This document shows positions 53,667 through 64,000 of a stretch of DNA of 64,000 nucleotides, in pieces. Each line of letters opens with the position of its first letter. Positions within the stretch are counted from its first letter, which is position 1. Under the pieces are notes generated by a model. That model was given only the letters and a program-made list of their open reading frames with translations, searched no databases and was not told the DNA's origin. The position numbers and the translations under genes are program-made. The stretch lies in the NCBI RefSeq assembly GCF_029080175.1, contig NZ_JARFJC010000049.1, one strand, 5' to 3'. The stretch comes from Luteipulveratus flavus. GTDB taxonomy: Bacteria; Actinomycetota; Actinomycetes; Actinomycetales; Dermatophilaceae.

Positions 53667-54088
53667 GGACGACGCGTCGGGTGTACTTCCCCCTGACCGC
53701 GGCCGACCTGTCCGCGCTGCAGGAGGCGCGGCAGCTGCCGGGGGAGACCCGGGACGGGTTCGCCGTGACCGAGGTCCTGGAGCAGGCCCAGCCCTCGGAG
53801 GACCCCGAGGTGCTGGAGTTCGGTGCGCTGCAGGACGCGGCGGTCGCAGCAGGGACGGGCGGGGCCCGCGTCGTGGTGGCTGCCGCCGACGTCGAGGACG
53901 CCGCCGTGCACGAGCAGGAGGAGGGCATCGAGACCGCCGTTGCCGTCGACGGGCCGCTCGCTCAGCAGCGGCTGGTCAGCCTGCACCTCGGCGATCCAGG
54001 CCTGGACGTCACGGGCGAGGAGGACCTCGAGCTGTCCTGGTACGACATCACCGAGCTCGACCTGGTCGTCGCCGAGCTGGACCGGTAG
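53663..54088 (+). CDS. Conserved hypothetical protein (DUF6912-like)
   Basis: A 141-residue acidic protein starting MRTTRRVYFPLTAADLSALQEA. The C-terminal half alternates strands and acidic helices (GARVVVAAADVEDAAV, then LSWYDITELDLVVAELDR). I recognise it only as a short actinobacterial family found next to Tgs3-type genes, possibly DUF6912. AAGGAGG precedes the ATG, and it overlaps both neighbours by 4 and 1 bases, giving a three-gene operon. Confidence 0.6.
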   Translation: MRTTRRVYFPLTAADLSALQEARQLPGETRDGFAVTEVLEQAQPSEDPEVLEFGALQDAAVAAGTGGARVVVAAADVEDAAVHEQEEGIETAVAVDGPLAQQRLVSLHLGDPGLDVTGEEDLELSWYDITELDLVVAELDR

Positions 54089-54855
54089 TGGCCGACGCGT
54101 TCCCGCTGACACTCGAGGAGTCCGCCGAGCGGGCGAGATCGCTGGTGCAGCAACGGTTTCCGGCTGCACACGCCGCGTACCTCGGTGGCAGCGTCGTCCG
54201 CGGTACGGCGACGGCCACGTCCGACCTCGACGTCACCGTCGTCCTCGACGGGCCGCCCGCGCCGTACCGCGAGTCGCTGCTGGACGGTGACGTCCCGGTC
54301 GAGCTGTTCGTCCAGACGCAGGAGTCCTTGCGCCACTTCCGTGAGCAGGACCAGCAGCGGCGCCAGCCCAGCACGGCGCGTCTGGTGTGCGAGTCGGTCG
54401 TCCTGCTCGGTGACGAGCTCGCCGAGGCGCTGCGGGCGGAGTGTGCCGGCGAAGTGGCCGCCGGCCCAGAACCCCTGTCGCAGAAAGAGATCGACGGTCA
54501 GCGGTACGCCCTCACCGACCTGCTGGACGACCTGGTCGGTGCGGTCGACCCGGCCGAGCGTGCCGTGCTCGGCGCGCTCGTCTGGGAGCGGTCCGCGCGG
54601 CTCCTGCTCGGTCTGGAGCGACACTGGCAGGGGAGCGGCAAGGGCCTGCTGCGGGAGCTGCGGGCGTACGGCTCAGGGTCGCCGGCGACCGAGGGGACCG
54701 GCGCCTCCCGAGGCGACGCACTCGCGGCGCGGCTGAGCGACCTGCCGGGCCGCGCCGACCGGACCGACGATCTCGTCGAGGTGAGCGGTCAGGTGCTCGA
54801 CCGGTGCGGTGGCCGGCTGTTCGCCGGTTACCGGCTCGGCGGCAGCAGCGGCTGA
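54088..54855 (+). CDS. Nucleotidyltransferase-domain protein
   Basis: A 255-residue protein of the pol-beta-like nucleotidyltransferase superfamily. LGGSVVRGTATATSDLDVTVV (about 32-52) holds the G-S motif (G34, S35) and the catalytic D46-x-D48. A helical region follows, like kanamycin nucleotidyltransferase-type proteins (SARLLLGLERHW). Substrate unknown; antitoxin-type MNT or sugar/nucleoside transfer are possible. GTG start overlaps the previous stop by one base. Confidence 0.8.
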   Translation: MADAFPLTLEESAERARSLVQQRFPAAHAAYLGGSVVRGTATATSDLDVTVVLDGPPAPYRESLLDGDVPVELFVQTQESLRHFREQDQQRRQPSTARLVCESVVLLGDELAEALRAECAGEVAAGPEPLSQKEIDGQRYALTDLLDDLVGAVDPAERAVLGALVWERSARLLLGLERHWQGSGKGLLRELRAYGSGSPATEGTGASRGDALAARLSDLPGRADRTDDLVEVSGQVLDRCGGRLFAGYRLGGSSG

Positions 54856-54877
54856 CGTCCGGAGGTCAGCCCTGCGG

Positions 54878-55684
54878 TCAACCGGCGAGCGTCTCCGCGA
54901 GGAACGGGTCGACGACCTCGTGGTAGCCCACCGGGTTGTCCAGCCGCACGTAGTGGCCCGCGTCGGTGACCTCGTGCACGACGATCTGCGGGTTGGCCAC
55001 CGCCTCCAGCATCTCCACGCTCACCCGGTCGACGGTGCTGTCCGGCTGGTCGCCGGTCACCAGCAGCGTCGGGACGGTGAGCGCCGCTGCCGTCTCGGTC
55101 CACGGCGTCCGTGCCACGCACTGGCCGGTGTGCTTCAGCAGCGGGTCGATCCGCGTCTTGGCCCGACCCCAGTCGCGTCGTAGGTCGGCGGGCCACGTCG
55201 GGTGCTCGGCGTGGGCCGCCGCGAGCGTGGCGTCGAAGTCGTCCCGGAACTCCTGCGCCCACTCCTGGGCCGGATGGACGTCGCGCCAGCCGCGTGCGCG
55301 CTCCGGCGGCATCCACGCCGGATCCTCCAGGACGAGTGCGTCGACCAGGTCGGGTCGCGCCGCTCCGACTCCCGCTGCCACACCGGCCCCCATCGAGTGG
55401 CCCACGAGGGCAACCTTCGAGCCGTGCTGTGCCACAACGGCTTCCAGCAGCCGGACGACGTCCTCGATCATCACCGGCGCCGCGGTCGGCTTGGCCTGCT
55501 CGGGCGTGAGCCGTGCCGAGGTGCCGTGGCCCCGGGCGTCCGGGACGAGCAGGCGGTAGGCCGACCACCGCCGTACGGCGTCGGCCCACACCGACCCGGC
55601 GTCCAGGAAGCCGTGCAGCAGCACGAGGGTGGGGCCGGGACCGTCGATGACGGACACGGTGAGGTCGTCGGGCGCCGTTGCCAT
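54878..55684 (-). CDS. Alpha/beta hydrolase
   Basis: A 268-residue hydrolase. The oxyanion HG motif is VLLHGFLDAG, the nucleophile is in VGHSMGAG, the acid is probably the Asp in LLVTGDQPDS, and the catalytic His is in DAGHYVRLDNP. Length and fold fit bacterial esterases or C-C bond hydrolases; nothing points to a substrate. The ATG at 55684 is chosen over GTG 55693. It is on the opposite strand to its neighbours. Confidence 0.85.
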   Translation of the reverse strand: MATAPDDLTVSVIDGPGPTLVLLHGFLDAGSVWADAVRRWSAYRLLVPDARGHGTSARLTPEQAKPTAAPVMIEDVVRLLEAVVAQHGSKVALVGHSMGAGVAAGVGAARPDLVDALVLEDPAWMPPERARGWRDVHPAQEWAQEFRDDFDATLAAAHAEHPTWPADLRRDWGRAKTRIDPLLKHTGQCVARTPWTETAAALTVPTLLVTGDQPDSTVDRVSVEMLEAVANPQIVVHEVTDAGHYVRLDNPVGYHEVVDPFLAETLAG

Positions 55685-55789
55685 GGCGGCCACCCTAGGA
55701 CGGCCGCTCCGGCTCGCTCACCGGACGTGCCACGATGGACCGTCCGAGACATGGACACCGACGTCGTTGCCCGAAGGAGCCCATCACCC

Positions 55790-57418
<1,629 letters not shown>

Positions 57419-57425
57419 GCGCCCC

Positions 57426-57549
57426 CGCCGGTCGAGCCGACCGAACCACCCGCCGGTCGAGCCGACCGGACCATCAGCGGTTGAGCCGACCGGAGCACCC
57501 GCCGGTTGAGCCGACCGGAGCACCCGCCGGTTGAGCCGACCGGAGCGCT
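57426..57549. repeat. Five short tandem repeats, each a small palindrome
   Basis: Five units of 24-25 bases (57426-57450, 57451-57475, 57476-57499, 57500-57524, 57525-57549). In units 1 and 2 the core is CCGGTCG-AGC-CGACCG(G), and in units 3-5 (C)GGTTG-AGC-CGACC(G). Each core is a near-perfect palindrome that can fold into a small hairpin. The array starts 7 bases after the pruA stop. The units differ by 1-4 bases, so it is an old or slowly drifting array. No coding potential is likely. Confidence 0.75.
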
Positions 57550-57561
57550 AGCGGAGGTCGA

Positions 57562-57617
57562 GTCGAAACCAGGTGCGGAGAGGGGAGACTCAGCCCTCGC
57601 CCTCACCTGGTTTCGAC
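57562..57617. repeat. Inverted repeat (REP-like element) between pruA and DUF2505
   Basis: GTCGAAACCAGGTG (57562-57575) and its exact complement CACCTGGTTTCGAC (57604-57617) flank a 28-base loop. The GGTTTCGACACGGCTCG... sequence after it is the style of a dispersed intergenic palindromic repeat common in Micrococcales and Nocardioidaceae genomes. It lies between two convergent genes and may end transcription from both. Confidence 0.7.
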
Positions 57618-57669
57618 ACGGCTCGGCTGGCGCCTCGCCGGCTCGACCAGCGGGTGGGCGGCTCGGCGT

Positions 57670-58170
57670 TCAGCCGGCGTGGGTGGCCAGCCACTCCTTG
57701 CCGACCTGGGCCTCGGACTCGATCGCGGCCCGGATCACCGGACCGACGGCCTTCTCGATGCGGCCGCCGATCAGCGGGATCTTGGCCTTCACGTCGCCCT
57801 CGACGTCGATCCGGGTCGACGTCGGCGAGACGGTCGTCCAGGCCCGGCCCTTCATCGCGACGGGCTGACCCTTCATCGCCACCTCGACCCGTGCCTCGCG
57901 CGACCCGTCGGCCGCCGCGGGACCCCAGTCCTGGGTCTCGGTGACGGTGACCGACTTCCCGATGAGTCCGCGCAGCTGGTCGGGGATGCCGTCGGTCGGC
58001 ATCTCCCGGGTCGCGACGATGACCGTGCGGTCGCCCTGCTCGGTGACGCTGGTCTCGTACGACAGCGCGCCGCCCTCGGCGCACTTGCGGTCCTGGAACT
58101 CGGTCGAGGCGGTCATGGCCCACACCTCGTCCGGTGGGGCGTCGTACGTCCAGTCGACTGCGATCTTCAT
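57670..58170 (-). CDS. DUF2505 SRPBCC/START-like protein
   Basis: A 166-residue protein with the START/Bet-v1-like helix-grip pattern: MKIAVDWTYDAPPDEVWAM at the start, a central beta sheet (VTEQGDRTVIVATREMP) and a long C-terminal helix (IEKAVGPVIRAAIESEAQVGKEWLATH). DUF2505 members probably bind a hydrophobic ligand. The start at 58170 is an ATG conserved at the family N-terminus. It overlaps the upstream hypothetical gene by 4 bases. Confidence 0.85.
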   Translation of the reverse strand: MKIAVDWTYDAPPDEVWAMTASTEFQDRKCAEGGALSYETSVTEQGDRTVIVATREMPTDGIPDQLRGLIGKSVTVTETQDWGPAAADGSREARVEVAMKGQPVAMKGRAWTTVSPTSTRIDVEGDVKAKIPLIGGRIEKAVGPVIRAAIESEAQVGKEWLATHAG

Positions 58171-58763
58171 GAGCGCAGGGTAGTCGCGGCGACCCGCTGA
58201 AGCCGGTGCTCGGCCCGGACGACGCGACCGAGCAGCTGGTCCACGGGCGTTGGTCCGGAGCTCACGCCGGTGGCGCCCGGCGTACGGCGCAGCGTGGCCA
58301 GCCGCCCGCTCTCCTCCTGCAGCGTGCCGGCCTGCTGCAGCAGCCCGGCCGCGAGGTCGTCGAGGGCTCCGGACAGGCACGCTCCCGTCTCGCGCAGCCC
58401 CGGGTCCCCGACCTGCTCGGTCACCTCGTCCACCACGGCACGCACCTCCCGCAGTCGACCCGCGGCCGTCTGGTTGGCGAACGGGTTGCCGGGCATCCTC
58501 CCGGCGCGGATCGCGGTCGCGAGCCCCCGTGAGGCGTGCGGAGAGCGGGCCACGTCGGCGTCGCTGCGCGGGGCCGGCAACCGGTGCTCGCCCCGACCGG
58601 CCACGAGCTCGTCGTGCCAGTGCAGGAGACCGTCGGCCAGCCGCTCGACGGCCTCGTCCACGACGTCGGCGGTCTCCTCCTCGGCCGGCTCGACCTGCAC
58701 GGCCAGCAGGCGCGGGACGGCCGCGGCGACGCGCGTCGCGAGCAGTGCGGATGACTCGGGCAC
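58167..58763 (-). CDS. Helical hypothetical protein
   Basis: A 198-residue, mostly alpha-helical soluble protein with no recognised domain. It starts MPESSALLATRVAAAVPRLL and contains ADVVDEAVERLADGLLHWHDEL and LRETGACLSGALDDLAAGLL, spaced like a four-helix bundle. No signal peptide or membrane segment. Translation is coupled to the DUF2505 gene, so a joint function is plausible. Confidence 0.6.
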   Translation of the reverse strand: MPESSALLATRVAAAVPRLLAVQVEPAEEETADVVDEAVERLADGLLHWHDELVAGRGEHRLPAPRSDADVARSPHASRGLATAIRAGRMPGNPFANQTAAGRLREVRAVVDEVTEQVGDPGLRETGACLSGALDDLAAGLLQQAGTLQEESGRLATLRRTPGATGVSSGPTPVDQLLGRVVRAEHRLQRVAATTLRS

Positions 58764-58916
58764 ACCGGCACTGTAGATCTGCCGCGGGCGACATCCGGTA
58801 TGCGACCCACAGCTGCCCCGTCCCCGGTTCGGGCCGGAACGTGACCAGCGTTACTCTCGCTCTTGGCGCACACCGTCGTGCGTCGTGGCCGGCATTTCGA
58901 CGAGGTAGAGAGCTCC

Positions 58917-61900
58917 ATGTCTGCAGCTGTGCAGTCCCGGGACGAGATCCTCCGCAAGACCGCGGAGCTGGAGAGCGGCGGGGGTGACATCCCTGACTGG
59001 CTGATCCGCCGGTACTTCCGGCACGTGGCCGAGGACGACCTCACCGAGTGCGGCTCGCCGACGCTCGCGGGCATCATCCGCAGCCACCGTGAGCTGGCGG
59101 CGCACCGCCCGGACGGCACCTCCCGGCTGCGCATCTTCCGCCCGACCGTGGAGAGCGACGGCTGGAGCTGCTCGTACGCCGTGCTGCAGATCGTGACCGA
59201 CGACATGCCCTTCCTCGTCGACTCGATCACCGCGGCGCTCGCGCGCGCCGACCGCGACGTCCACCTCCTCATCCACCCCCAGCTCGTCGTGCGTCGCAAC
59301 GCCGTCGGCGACATCGAGAAGATCTGCGACGTCGACGCCGCTCCGGGGCCGGAGAACGGCGAGGCGGGTGCGGTCGACGAGTCCTGGATGCACCTGGAGA
59401 TCGACCTCGGTGCCGACGAGGACGCCGACCGCGAGCTGGTCGCCACCCTCGAGCGGGTGCTCCGCGACGCGCGGGACGCCGTCGAGGACTGGGAGAAGAT
59501 GCACGCCGAGTGCGAGTCCCTGGTGACGGACCTGGAGAGCACGCCGCCGAGCAGCGTGCCGACCGAGATCGTCCAGCGGACCCAGGGCTTCCTGCGCTGG
59601 CTGGCCGACGACCACTTCACCTTCCTCGGCTATAAGGAGTACGCCCTCGACACGATCGACGGCGAGGACGTGCTGCGCTCGCAGCCCGGGACCGGTCTGG
59701 GGCTGCTGCGCTGGGACCGGCCCGGCAGCAAGTCCGACAGCTTCAGCCGCCTCACGCCCGAGGCCCGCGCGACCGCCCGTGACCCGCAGCTGCTGATCAT
59801 CACCAAGGCCAACTCCCGCTCGACCGTGCACCGGTCGGCGTACCTGGACTACATCGGCATCAAGACCTTCGACGCCGACGGCAACGTGGTCGGGGAGAAG
59901 CGGTTCCTGGGCCTGTTCACCTCCAGCGCGTACAACGAGTCGGTCCGCCGGGTGCCGATCGTGCGCGAGCGCGTCACGAAGGTGCTGCGCCGCGCCGGCT
60001 TCCCGCCGGACAGCCACTCCGGCAAGGACCTCCTGCAGGTGCTGGAGACCTACCCGCGCGACGAGCTGTTCCAGACCAGCTCCGAGCAGCTGTTCACCGT
60101 CGCGACCAAGGTGCTGCGGCTCGCCGAGCGGCGTCAGTCCCACCTGTTCCTGCGCAAGGACGACTACGGCCGGTTCGTCTCGGCCCTGGTCTACCTGCCG
60201 CGGGACCGCTACAACACCGCGGTCCGGCTCACCATGGAGCGCATCCTGCGCGAGGAGTTCGACGCCGAGACCGTCGACTACACCACCAGCGTCGGCGACT
60301 CGGTGCTGGCCCGCATCCACTTCGTCGTCCGGCTCAAGCCCGGCGCGTCGATCCCCGACGTCAACGAGGCCAACCTCCAGCAGCGCATCATCGACGCGAC
60401 GCGCACCTGGGGCGAGCGGCTCGGCGACGTGGCCCGCAGCGAGGACGGCGACGACGCCGCCGCTCGCGTCATCAGCCTGTACTCGCGGGCCTTCCCCGAG
60501 GCGTACAAGGAGGACTTCTCCCCACGCCAGGGCGTCGCGGACCTGCGCCGCCTGGAGGCGCTGGAGGAGGCGGACCACACCCTGCTCACCCTCTACCGCG
60601 ACCCGGAGGGCACCGAGGACGAGCGCCGGTTCAAGCTGTTCCGCCGCTCGACGCTGGTGCTCACCGACGTGCTGCCGATCTTCACCGACCTCGGCCTGAA
60701 GGTCACCGACGAGCGGCCCTACCACATGCACCGCGCGGACGGCGAGGAGGTGTACGTCTACGACTTCGGCCTGCTGGCGGGCGATCCCGCCGTGTGGGGG
60801 ACCGACGACGAGCTCGCCGCGGTCCGCGAGGTCTTCCAGGACGCGTTCGCCGCGGTGTGGGACGGCTCGGCCGAGAGCGACGGGTTCAACGCGCTGGTGC
60901 TCTCCGCCGGCCTGACCTGGCGGCAGGTCGCCGTGCTGCGCTGCGTGGCCAAGTACCTGCGCCAGATCGGCTTCACCTTCAGCCAGGACTACCTGATCTC
61001 GGCCCTGGTCGGCAACGTCGACCTCGCCCGGTCGCTGGTGCGCCTGTTCGAGGTGCGGTTCGACCCCTCGTACGACGGTGCGGGCGGCGCCTCCGAGGAG
61101 GAGTCGGTCGTCGCGGGCATCGAGGCCGCGCTGGAGGACGTCGCGAGCCTGGACCACGACCGGATCATCCGCGCGTTCATGGGCGTCATCCGGGCGACCT
61201 TGCGCACCAACGCCTTCCAGCGTGACGAGGACGGCGCGCGCCGGCCGGTCATCAGCCTCAAGCTCGACTGCCACCAGGTGCCGGGGCTGCCCAGCCCGCG
61301 GCCGATGTTCGAGATCTGGGTCTACAGCCCGCGCGTCGAGGGCGTGCACCTGCGGTTCGGCAAGGTCGCCCGTGGTGGTCTGCGCTGGAGCGACCGGCGC
61401 GAGGACTTCCGGACCGAGATCCTGGGCCTGGTCAAGGCGCAGATGGTGAAGAACGCCGTCATCGTGCCGACCGGCTCCAAGGGCGGCTTCGTCGCCAAGC
61501 AGCTGCCCGACCCGGGCGACCGGGACGCCTTCCTGGCCGAGGGCGTCGCCTCGTACAAGGCGTTCATCTCCGGACTGCTCGACGTCACCGACAACCTCGT
61601 GGCGGGCGAGGTCGTCCCGCCGAAGGGCGTCGTGCGGCACGACCCGGACGACACCTACCTCGTGGTCGCCGCGGACAAGGGCACGGCGACCTTCTCCGAC
61701 ATCGCCAACGGTGTCGCGCAGTCGTACGGCTTCTGGCTGGACGACGCGTTCGCCTCCGGCGGCTCCGCGGGGTACGACCACAAGGCGATGGGCATCACCG
61801 CGCGCGGCGCCTGGGAGTCGGTCAAGCGGCACTTCCGCGACCTCGGCGTGGACTGCCAGAGCGAGGACTTCACGGCGGTCGGCATCGGCGACATGAGCGG

Positions 61901-63788
61901 TGACGTGTTCGGCAACGGCATGCTGCTGTCCAAGCACACCCGGCTGGTGGCCGCCTTCGACCACCGGCACATCTTCATCGACCCGACCCCGGAAGCGACG
62001 ACCTCCTACGGTGAGCGGCAGCGACTGTTCGAGCTGCCTCGCTCGTCCTGGGCCGACTACGACACCTCGCTCATCTCCACCGGCGGCGGTGTCTGGTCGC
62101 GCTCGGCCAAGTCCGTCCCGGTCAGTGAGGAGGCGGCGGCGGCGCTCGGCATCCGCGGCGGTGCCCAGGCGATGACCCCGGCCGACCTGATGAAGGCCAT
62201 CCTGCTCGCCGAGGTCGACCTGTTCTGGAACGGCGGCATCGGCACGTACATCAAGTCGGCGGTCGAGTCGAACGCCGACATCGGCGACCGCGCGAACGAC
62301 GCGATCCGGGTGGACGGCAAGCAGCTGCGCTGCAAGGTGATCGGCGAGGGCGGCAACCTCGGCGCCAGCCAGCTGGGCCGCATCGAGGCGGCCCGGCGCG
62401 GCGTCCACGTCAACACCGACGCCATCGACAACTCCGCCGGCGTGGACACCTCCGACCACGAGGTCAACATCAAGATCCTGCTCACCGACCGGATGCGCGA
62501 CGGCGACCTGACCCTGCAGCAGCGCAACGAGCTGCTGCAGTCGATGACCGACGACGTGGCCGACCGCGTGCTGCGGCACAACTACGAGCAGAACACCCTC
62601 CTCGGCAACGCCCGGGCCCAGGAGCACGCGATGCTCCCGGTCCACGTCCGCCTCATCCGCTGGCTGGAGAAGCGCGGCGAGCTGGACCGCGAGCTGGAGT
62701 TCCTGCCCGGCAAGTCCGAGCTGAGGAAGCGCGCCGACGCCGGGCTGGGTCTGACGTCGCCGGAGTTCTCGGTGCTGGTGGCGTACGCCAAGCTCGCGCT
62801 CAAGGCCGACCTCGTCGAGAGCGGGCTCACCGACGACCCGTGGTTCGAGCAGACGCTGCGCGACTACTTCCCGAAGGCGGTGCGCGAGCGCTACGGCGAC
62901 CAGCTGTGTGAGCACCCGCTGCGTCGCGAGATCGTCATCAACTCGATCGCGAACAGCATGATCAACCGCGGCGGCATCACCTTCGCCTTCCGGGCGCAGG
63001 AGGAGACCGGTGGCTCCCCGGAGCAGATCGCGCGGGCGTACGTCATCGCCCGCGAGGTCTTCGGGATGACCGACTTCGTCGCCCAGGTCGAGGCGCTGGA
63101 CAACCTCGTCCCGACCTCCGCACAGACCCGGCTCTACCTGGAGTTCCGCCGGCTGATCGACCGCGCGGTGCGCTGGCTGCTGCACAGCCGACCCTCGCAC
63201 CTGGACGTCGCCGCCGAGATCGAGCGGTTCCGTCCCGTGATCGCCGAGCTGTCCCCGCGCATCCCCTCGCTGCTGCGCGGGGACGAGCAGGACCGCTGGC
63301 GCCGCCACGCGGCGGAGCGGTTCGGCGGCGACGGCGTCCCGGTCGCGCTCGCCGAGCGCGGTGCGGCCCTGCTGGACACCTTCTCGCTGCTGGACATCAG
63401 CGAGCAGGCCCGGGCCACCGACGAGGACCCCGCCGCCGTGGCAGAGCTGTACTTCATGCTCTCCGAGCGGCTGGGCATCGACCGGATGCTGCTGTCGGTC
63501 TCCCGGCTGCCGCGCGACGACCGCTGGGACGCCCTGGCCCGTGGCGCGGTGCGCGACGACCTGTACGCCGTGCTCGACGCGCTCACCGGCACCGTCCTCG
63601 CGGGGACACCGAGCAGCCTGTCGTCGGCACAGCGCGCCGAGCAGTGGTCGACCGAGCACGAGGCCGCGATCACCCGCGGCCAGCAGGCGCTCGCGGGGAT
63701 CGAGGAGATGGAGGAGCCGGGGCTGGCGTCGCTCTCGGTGGCGCTGCGGACCCTCCGTACCGTCATCCGGTCGGGGTCGGCCACCTGA
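58917..63788 (+). CDS. gdh: NAD-specific glutamate dehydrogenase, large (GDH180) class
   Basis: A 1623-residue catabolic glutamate dehydrogenase converting glutamate to 2-oxoglutarate and ammonia with NAD. A long N-terminal region with ACT-like regulatory parts (about 1-700) precedes the catalytic core. The substrate motif is ARGGLRWSDRREDFRTEILGL with KAQMVKNAVIVPTGSKGGFV, then VGIGDMSGDVFGNGML for the nucleotide. Length matches mycobacterial and Streptomyces enzymes. GAGGTAGAG precedes the ATG at 58917; a TTG at 58863 would add 18 residues. Confidence 0.96.
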   Translation: MSAAVQSRDEILRKTAELESGGGDIPDWLIRRYFRHVAEDDLTECGSPTLAGIIRSHRELAAHRPDGTSRLRIFRPTVESDGWSCSYAVLQIVTDDMPFLVDSITAALARADRDVHLLIHPQLVVRRNAVGDIEKICDVDAAPGPENGEAGAVDESWMHLEIDLGADEDADRELVATLERVLRDARDAVEDWEKMHAECESLVTDLESTPPSSVPTEIVQRTQGFLRWLADDHFTFLGYKEYALDTIDGEDVLRSQPGTGLGLLRWDRPGSKSDSFSRLTPEARATARDPQLLIITKANSRSTVHRSAYLDYIGIKTFDADGNVVGEKRFLGLFTSSAYNESVRRVPIVRERVTKVLRRAGFPPDSHSGKDLLQVLETYPRDELFQTSSEQLFTVATKVLRLAERRQSHLFLRKDDYGRFVSALVYLPRDRYNTAVRLTMERILREEFDAETVDYTTSVGDSVLARIHFVVRLKPGASIPDVNEANLQQRIIDATRTWGERLGDVARSEDGDDAAARVISLYSRAFPEAYKEDFSPRQGVADLRRLEALEEADHTLLTLYRDPEGTEDERRFKLFRRSTLVLTDVLPIFTDLGLKVTDERPYHMHRADGEEVYVYDFGLLAGDPAVWGTDDELAAVREVFQDAFAAVWDGSAESDGFNALVLSAGLTWRQVAVLRCVAKYLRQIGFTFSQDYLISALVGNVDLARSLVRLFEVRFDPSYDGAGGASEEESVVAGIEAALEDVASLDHDRIIRAFMGVIRATLRTNAFQRDEDGARRPVISLKLDCHQVPGLPSPRPMFEIWVYSPRVEGVHLRFGKVARGGLRWSDRREDFRTEILGLVKAQMVKNAVIVPTGSKGGFVAKQLPDPGDRDAFLAEGVASYKAFISGLLDVTDNLVAGEVVPPKGVVRHDPDDTYLVVAADKGTATFSDIANGVAQSYGFWLDDAFASGGSAGYDHKAMGITARGAWESVKRHFRDLGVDCQSEDFTAVGIGDMSGDVFGNGMLLSKHTRLVAAFDHRHIFIDPTPEATTSYGERQRLFELPRSSWADYDTSLISTGGGVWSRSAKSVPVSEEAAAALGIRGGAQAMTPADLMKAILLAEVDLFWNGGIGTYIKSAVESNADIGDRANDAIRVDGKQLRCKVIGEGGNLGASQLGRIEAARRGVHVNTDAIDNSAGVDTSDHEVNIKILLTDRMRDGDLTLQQRNELLQSMTDDVADRVLRHNYEQNTLLGNARAQEHAMLPVHVRLIRWLEKRGELDRELEFLPGKSELRKRADAGLGLTSPEFSVLVAYAKLALKADLVESGLTDDPWFEQTLRDYFPKAVRERYGDQLCEHPLRREIVINSIANSMINRGGITFAFRAQEETGGSPEQIARAYVIAREVFGMTDFVAQVEALDNLVPTSAQTRLYLEFRRLIDRAVRWLLHSRPSHLDVAAEIERFRPVIAELSPRIPSLLRGDEQDRWRRHAAERFGGDGVPVALAERGAALLDTFSLLDISEQARATDEDPAAVAELYFMLSERLGIDRMLLSVSRLPRDDRWDALARGAVRDDLYAVLDALTGTVLAGTPSSLSSAQRAEQWSTEHEAAITRGQQALAGIEEMEEPGLASLSVALRTLRTVIRSGSAT

Positions 63789-63810
63789 GGTGGCTGACTA
63801 GGGTCGAGAC

Positions 63811-64000
63811 GTGCCGACCCTGAACGACGTCCTCGCCGAGCACACCCGGACCGACCCGGCGGCGGCCGAGTGGCTGCACCTGCTCGTCGGCGACTGGCAG
63901 CTGCTGTCGGACCTGTCCTTCGCCGACCTGGTGCTCTGGCTGCCGGCGCAGGACGGTGGCTGGACGGCTGCGGCGCACGTGCGGCCGACCACCGGCGTCG
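63811..64000 (+). CDS. pdtaS: Sensor histidine kinase PdtaS, N-terminal part (cut by the window end)
   Basis: The first 63 codons only. TLNDVLAEHTRTDPAAAEWLHLLVGDWQLLSDLSFADLVLWLP matches the GAF-like N-terminus of PdtaS (Rv3220c); shown here as VGDWQLLSDLSFADLVLWL. PdtaS is a soluble HWE-type kinase that senses copper and NO or c-di-GMP and phosphorylates the antiterminator PdtaR. GTG start 22 bases after gdh. The kinase domain lies beyond the window. Confidence 0.82.
   Translation, partial: MPTLNDVLAEHTRTDPAAAEWLHLLVGDWQLLSDLSFADLVLWLPAQDGGWTAAAHVRPTTGV

Noticed and set aside
57426..57549. Possible CRISPR array
   Set aside because: Repeats are adjacent with no spacers, are short and diverge from each other; no cas genes are near.
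58851..63659. Very long open frame on the minus strand inside gdh
   Set aside because: It is antisense to the full GDH gene, its product is a low-complexity Val/Arg/Gly-rich string without any domain, and such frames are common in high-GC DNA.

Overview
The window is high-GC DNA whose genes mark it as an actinobacterial chromosome. Markers are a WhiB2-type regulator, mycothione reductase, F420 biosynthesis genes, MtrA-MtrB-LpqB, a 13E12/DUF222 HNH gene with an SOS box, the ~180 kDa NAD-glutamate dehydrogenase, and many GTG starts with 4-base overlaps. I see no mycolate genes. The genus cannot be read from the sequence; a Micrococcales or Propionibacteriales-type organism fits best. I see no tRNA, rRNA, CRISPR array, transposase or prophage. 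No gap between genes exceeds about 300 bases.

Layout. (1) 1-9165, surface-glycan region. The 5' end of a pseudaminic/nonulosonic acid synthase gene and a PseH-like acetyltransferase gene run left. Diverging from them is a compact acyl-activation module: acyl carrier protein, AMP-forming ligase, ketoreductase and, after a hairpin, a very small phosphopantetheinyl-transferase-like gene. A frameshifted SOS-type 13E12 HNH gene interrupts. Then come a methyltransferase-like/coiled-coil protein, a GT2 glycosyltransferase, a sialyltransferase-like enzyme with DEG and HP motifs, and another Rossmann-like protein. (2) 9162-15059: an AlkA-like DNA glycosylase, then a LolA-like lipoprotein gene with an ABC-2 exporter diverging from an OmpR-type two-component system. 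(3) 15063-48937: a core block. From recalled gene order it matches M. tuberculosis Rv3262 to Rv3235: cofE/fbiB, fbiA, whiB2, large GT2, DUF5719, degenerate metallopeptidase, DUF3499, manB, Trm112, SIS isomerase, (kynA, mycothione reductase, DUF808, hypothetical and phosphoesterase-DinB fusion inserted), sahH, mtrA, mtrB, lpqB, comF, hpf, LuxR regulator, YcaQ-like glycosylase, four-domain GNAT, secA, Rv3235-like, LysM. (4) 49073-64000: small hypotheticals, an orphan CpaB/CpaE-like pair, a Tgs3-like acyltransferase with an altered active site, a nucleotidyltransferase, a hydrolase, pruA, a repeat cluster, a SRPBCC protein, NAD-glutamate dehydrogenase and the start of the PdtaS sensor kinase.

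How the parts work together. The left region probably builds and transfers an acylated nonulosonic acid onto a surface polymer; the proposed acyl is 3-hydroxybutyryl from acetoacetate via ACP, which is inference. The central block joins envelope and division control (WhiB2, MtrAB-LpqB, SecA), activated mannose supply, F420 and methyl-cycle housekeeping. PruA and the large GDH give a proline/glutamate to 2-oxoglutarate route.
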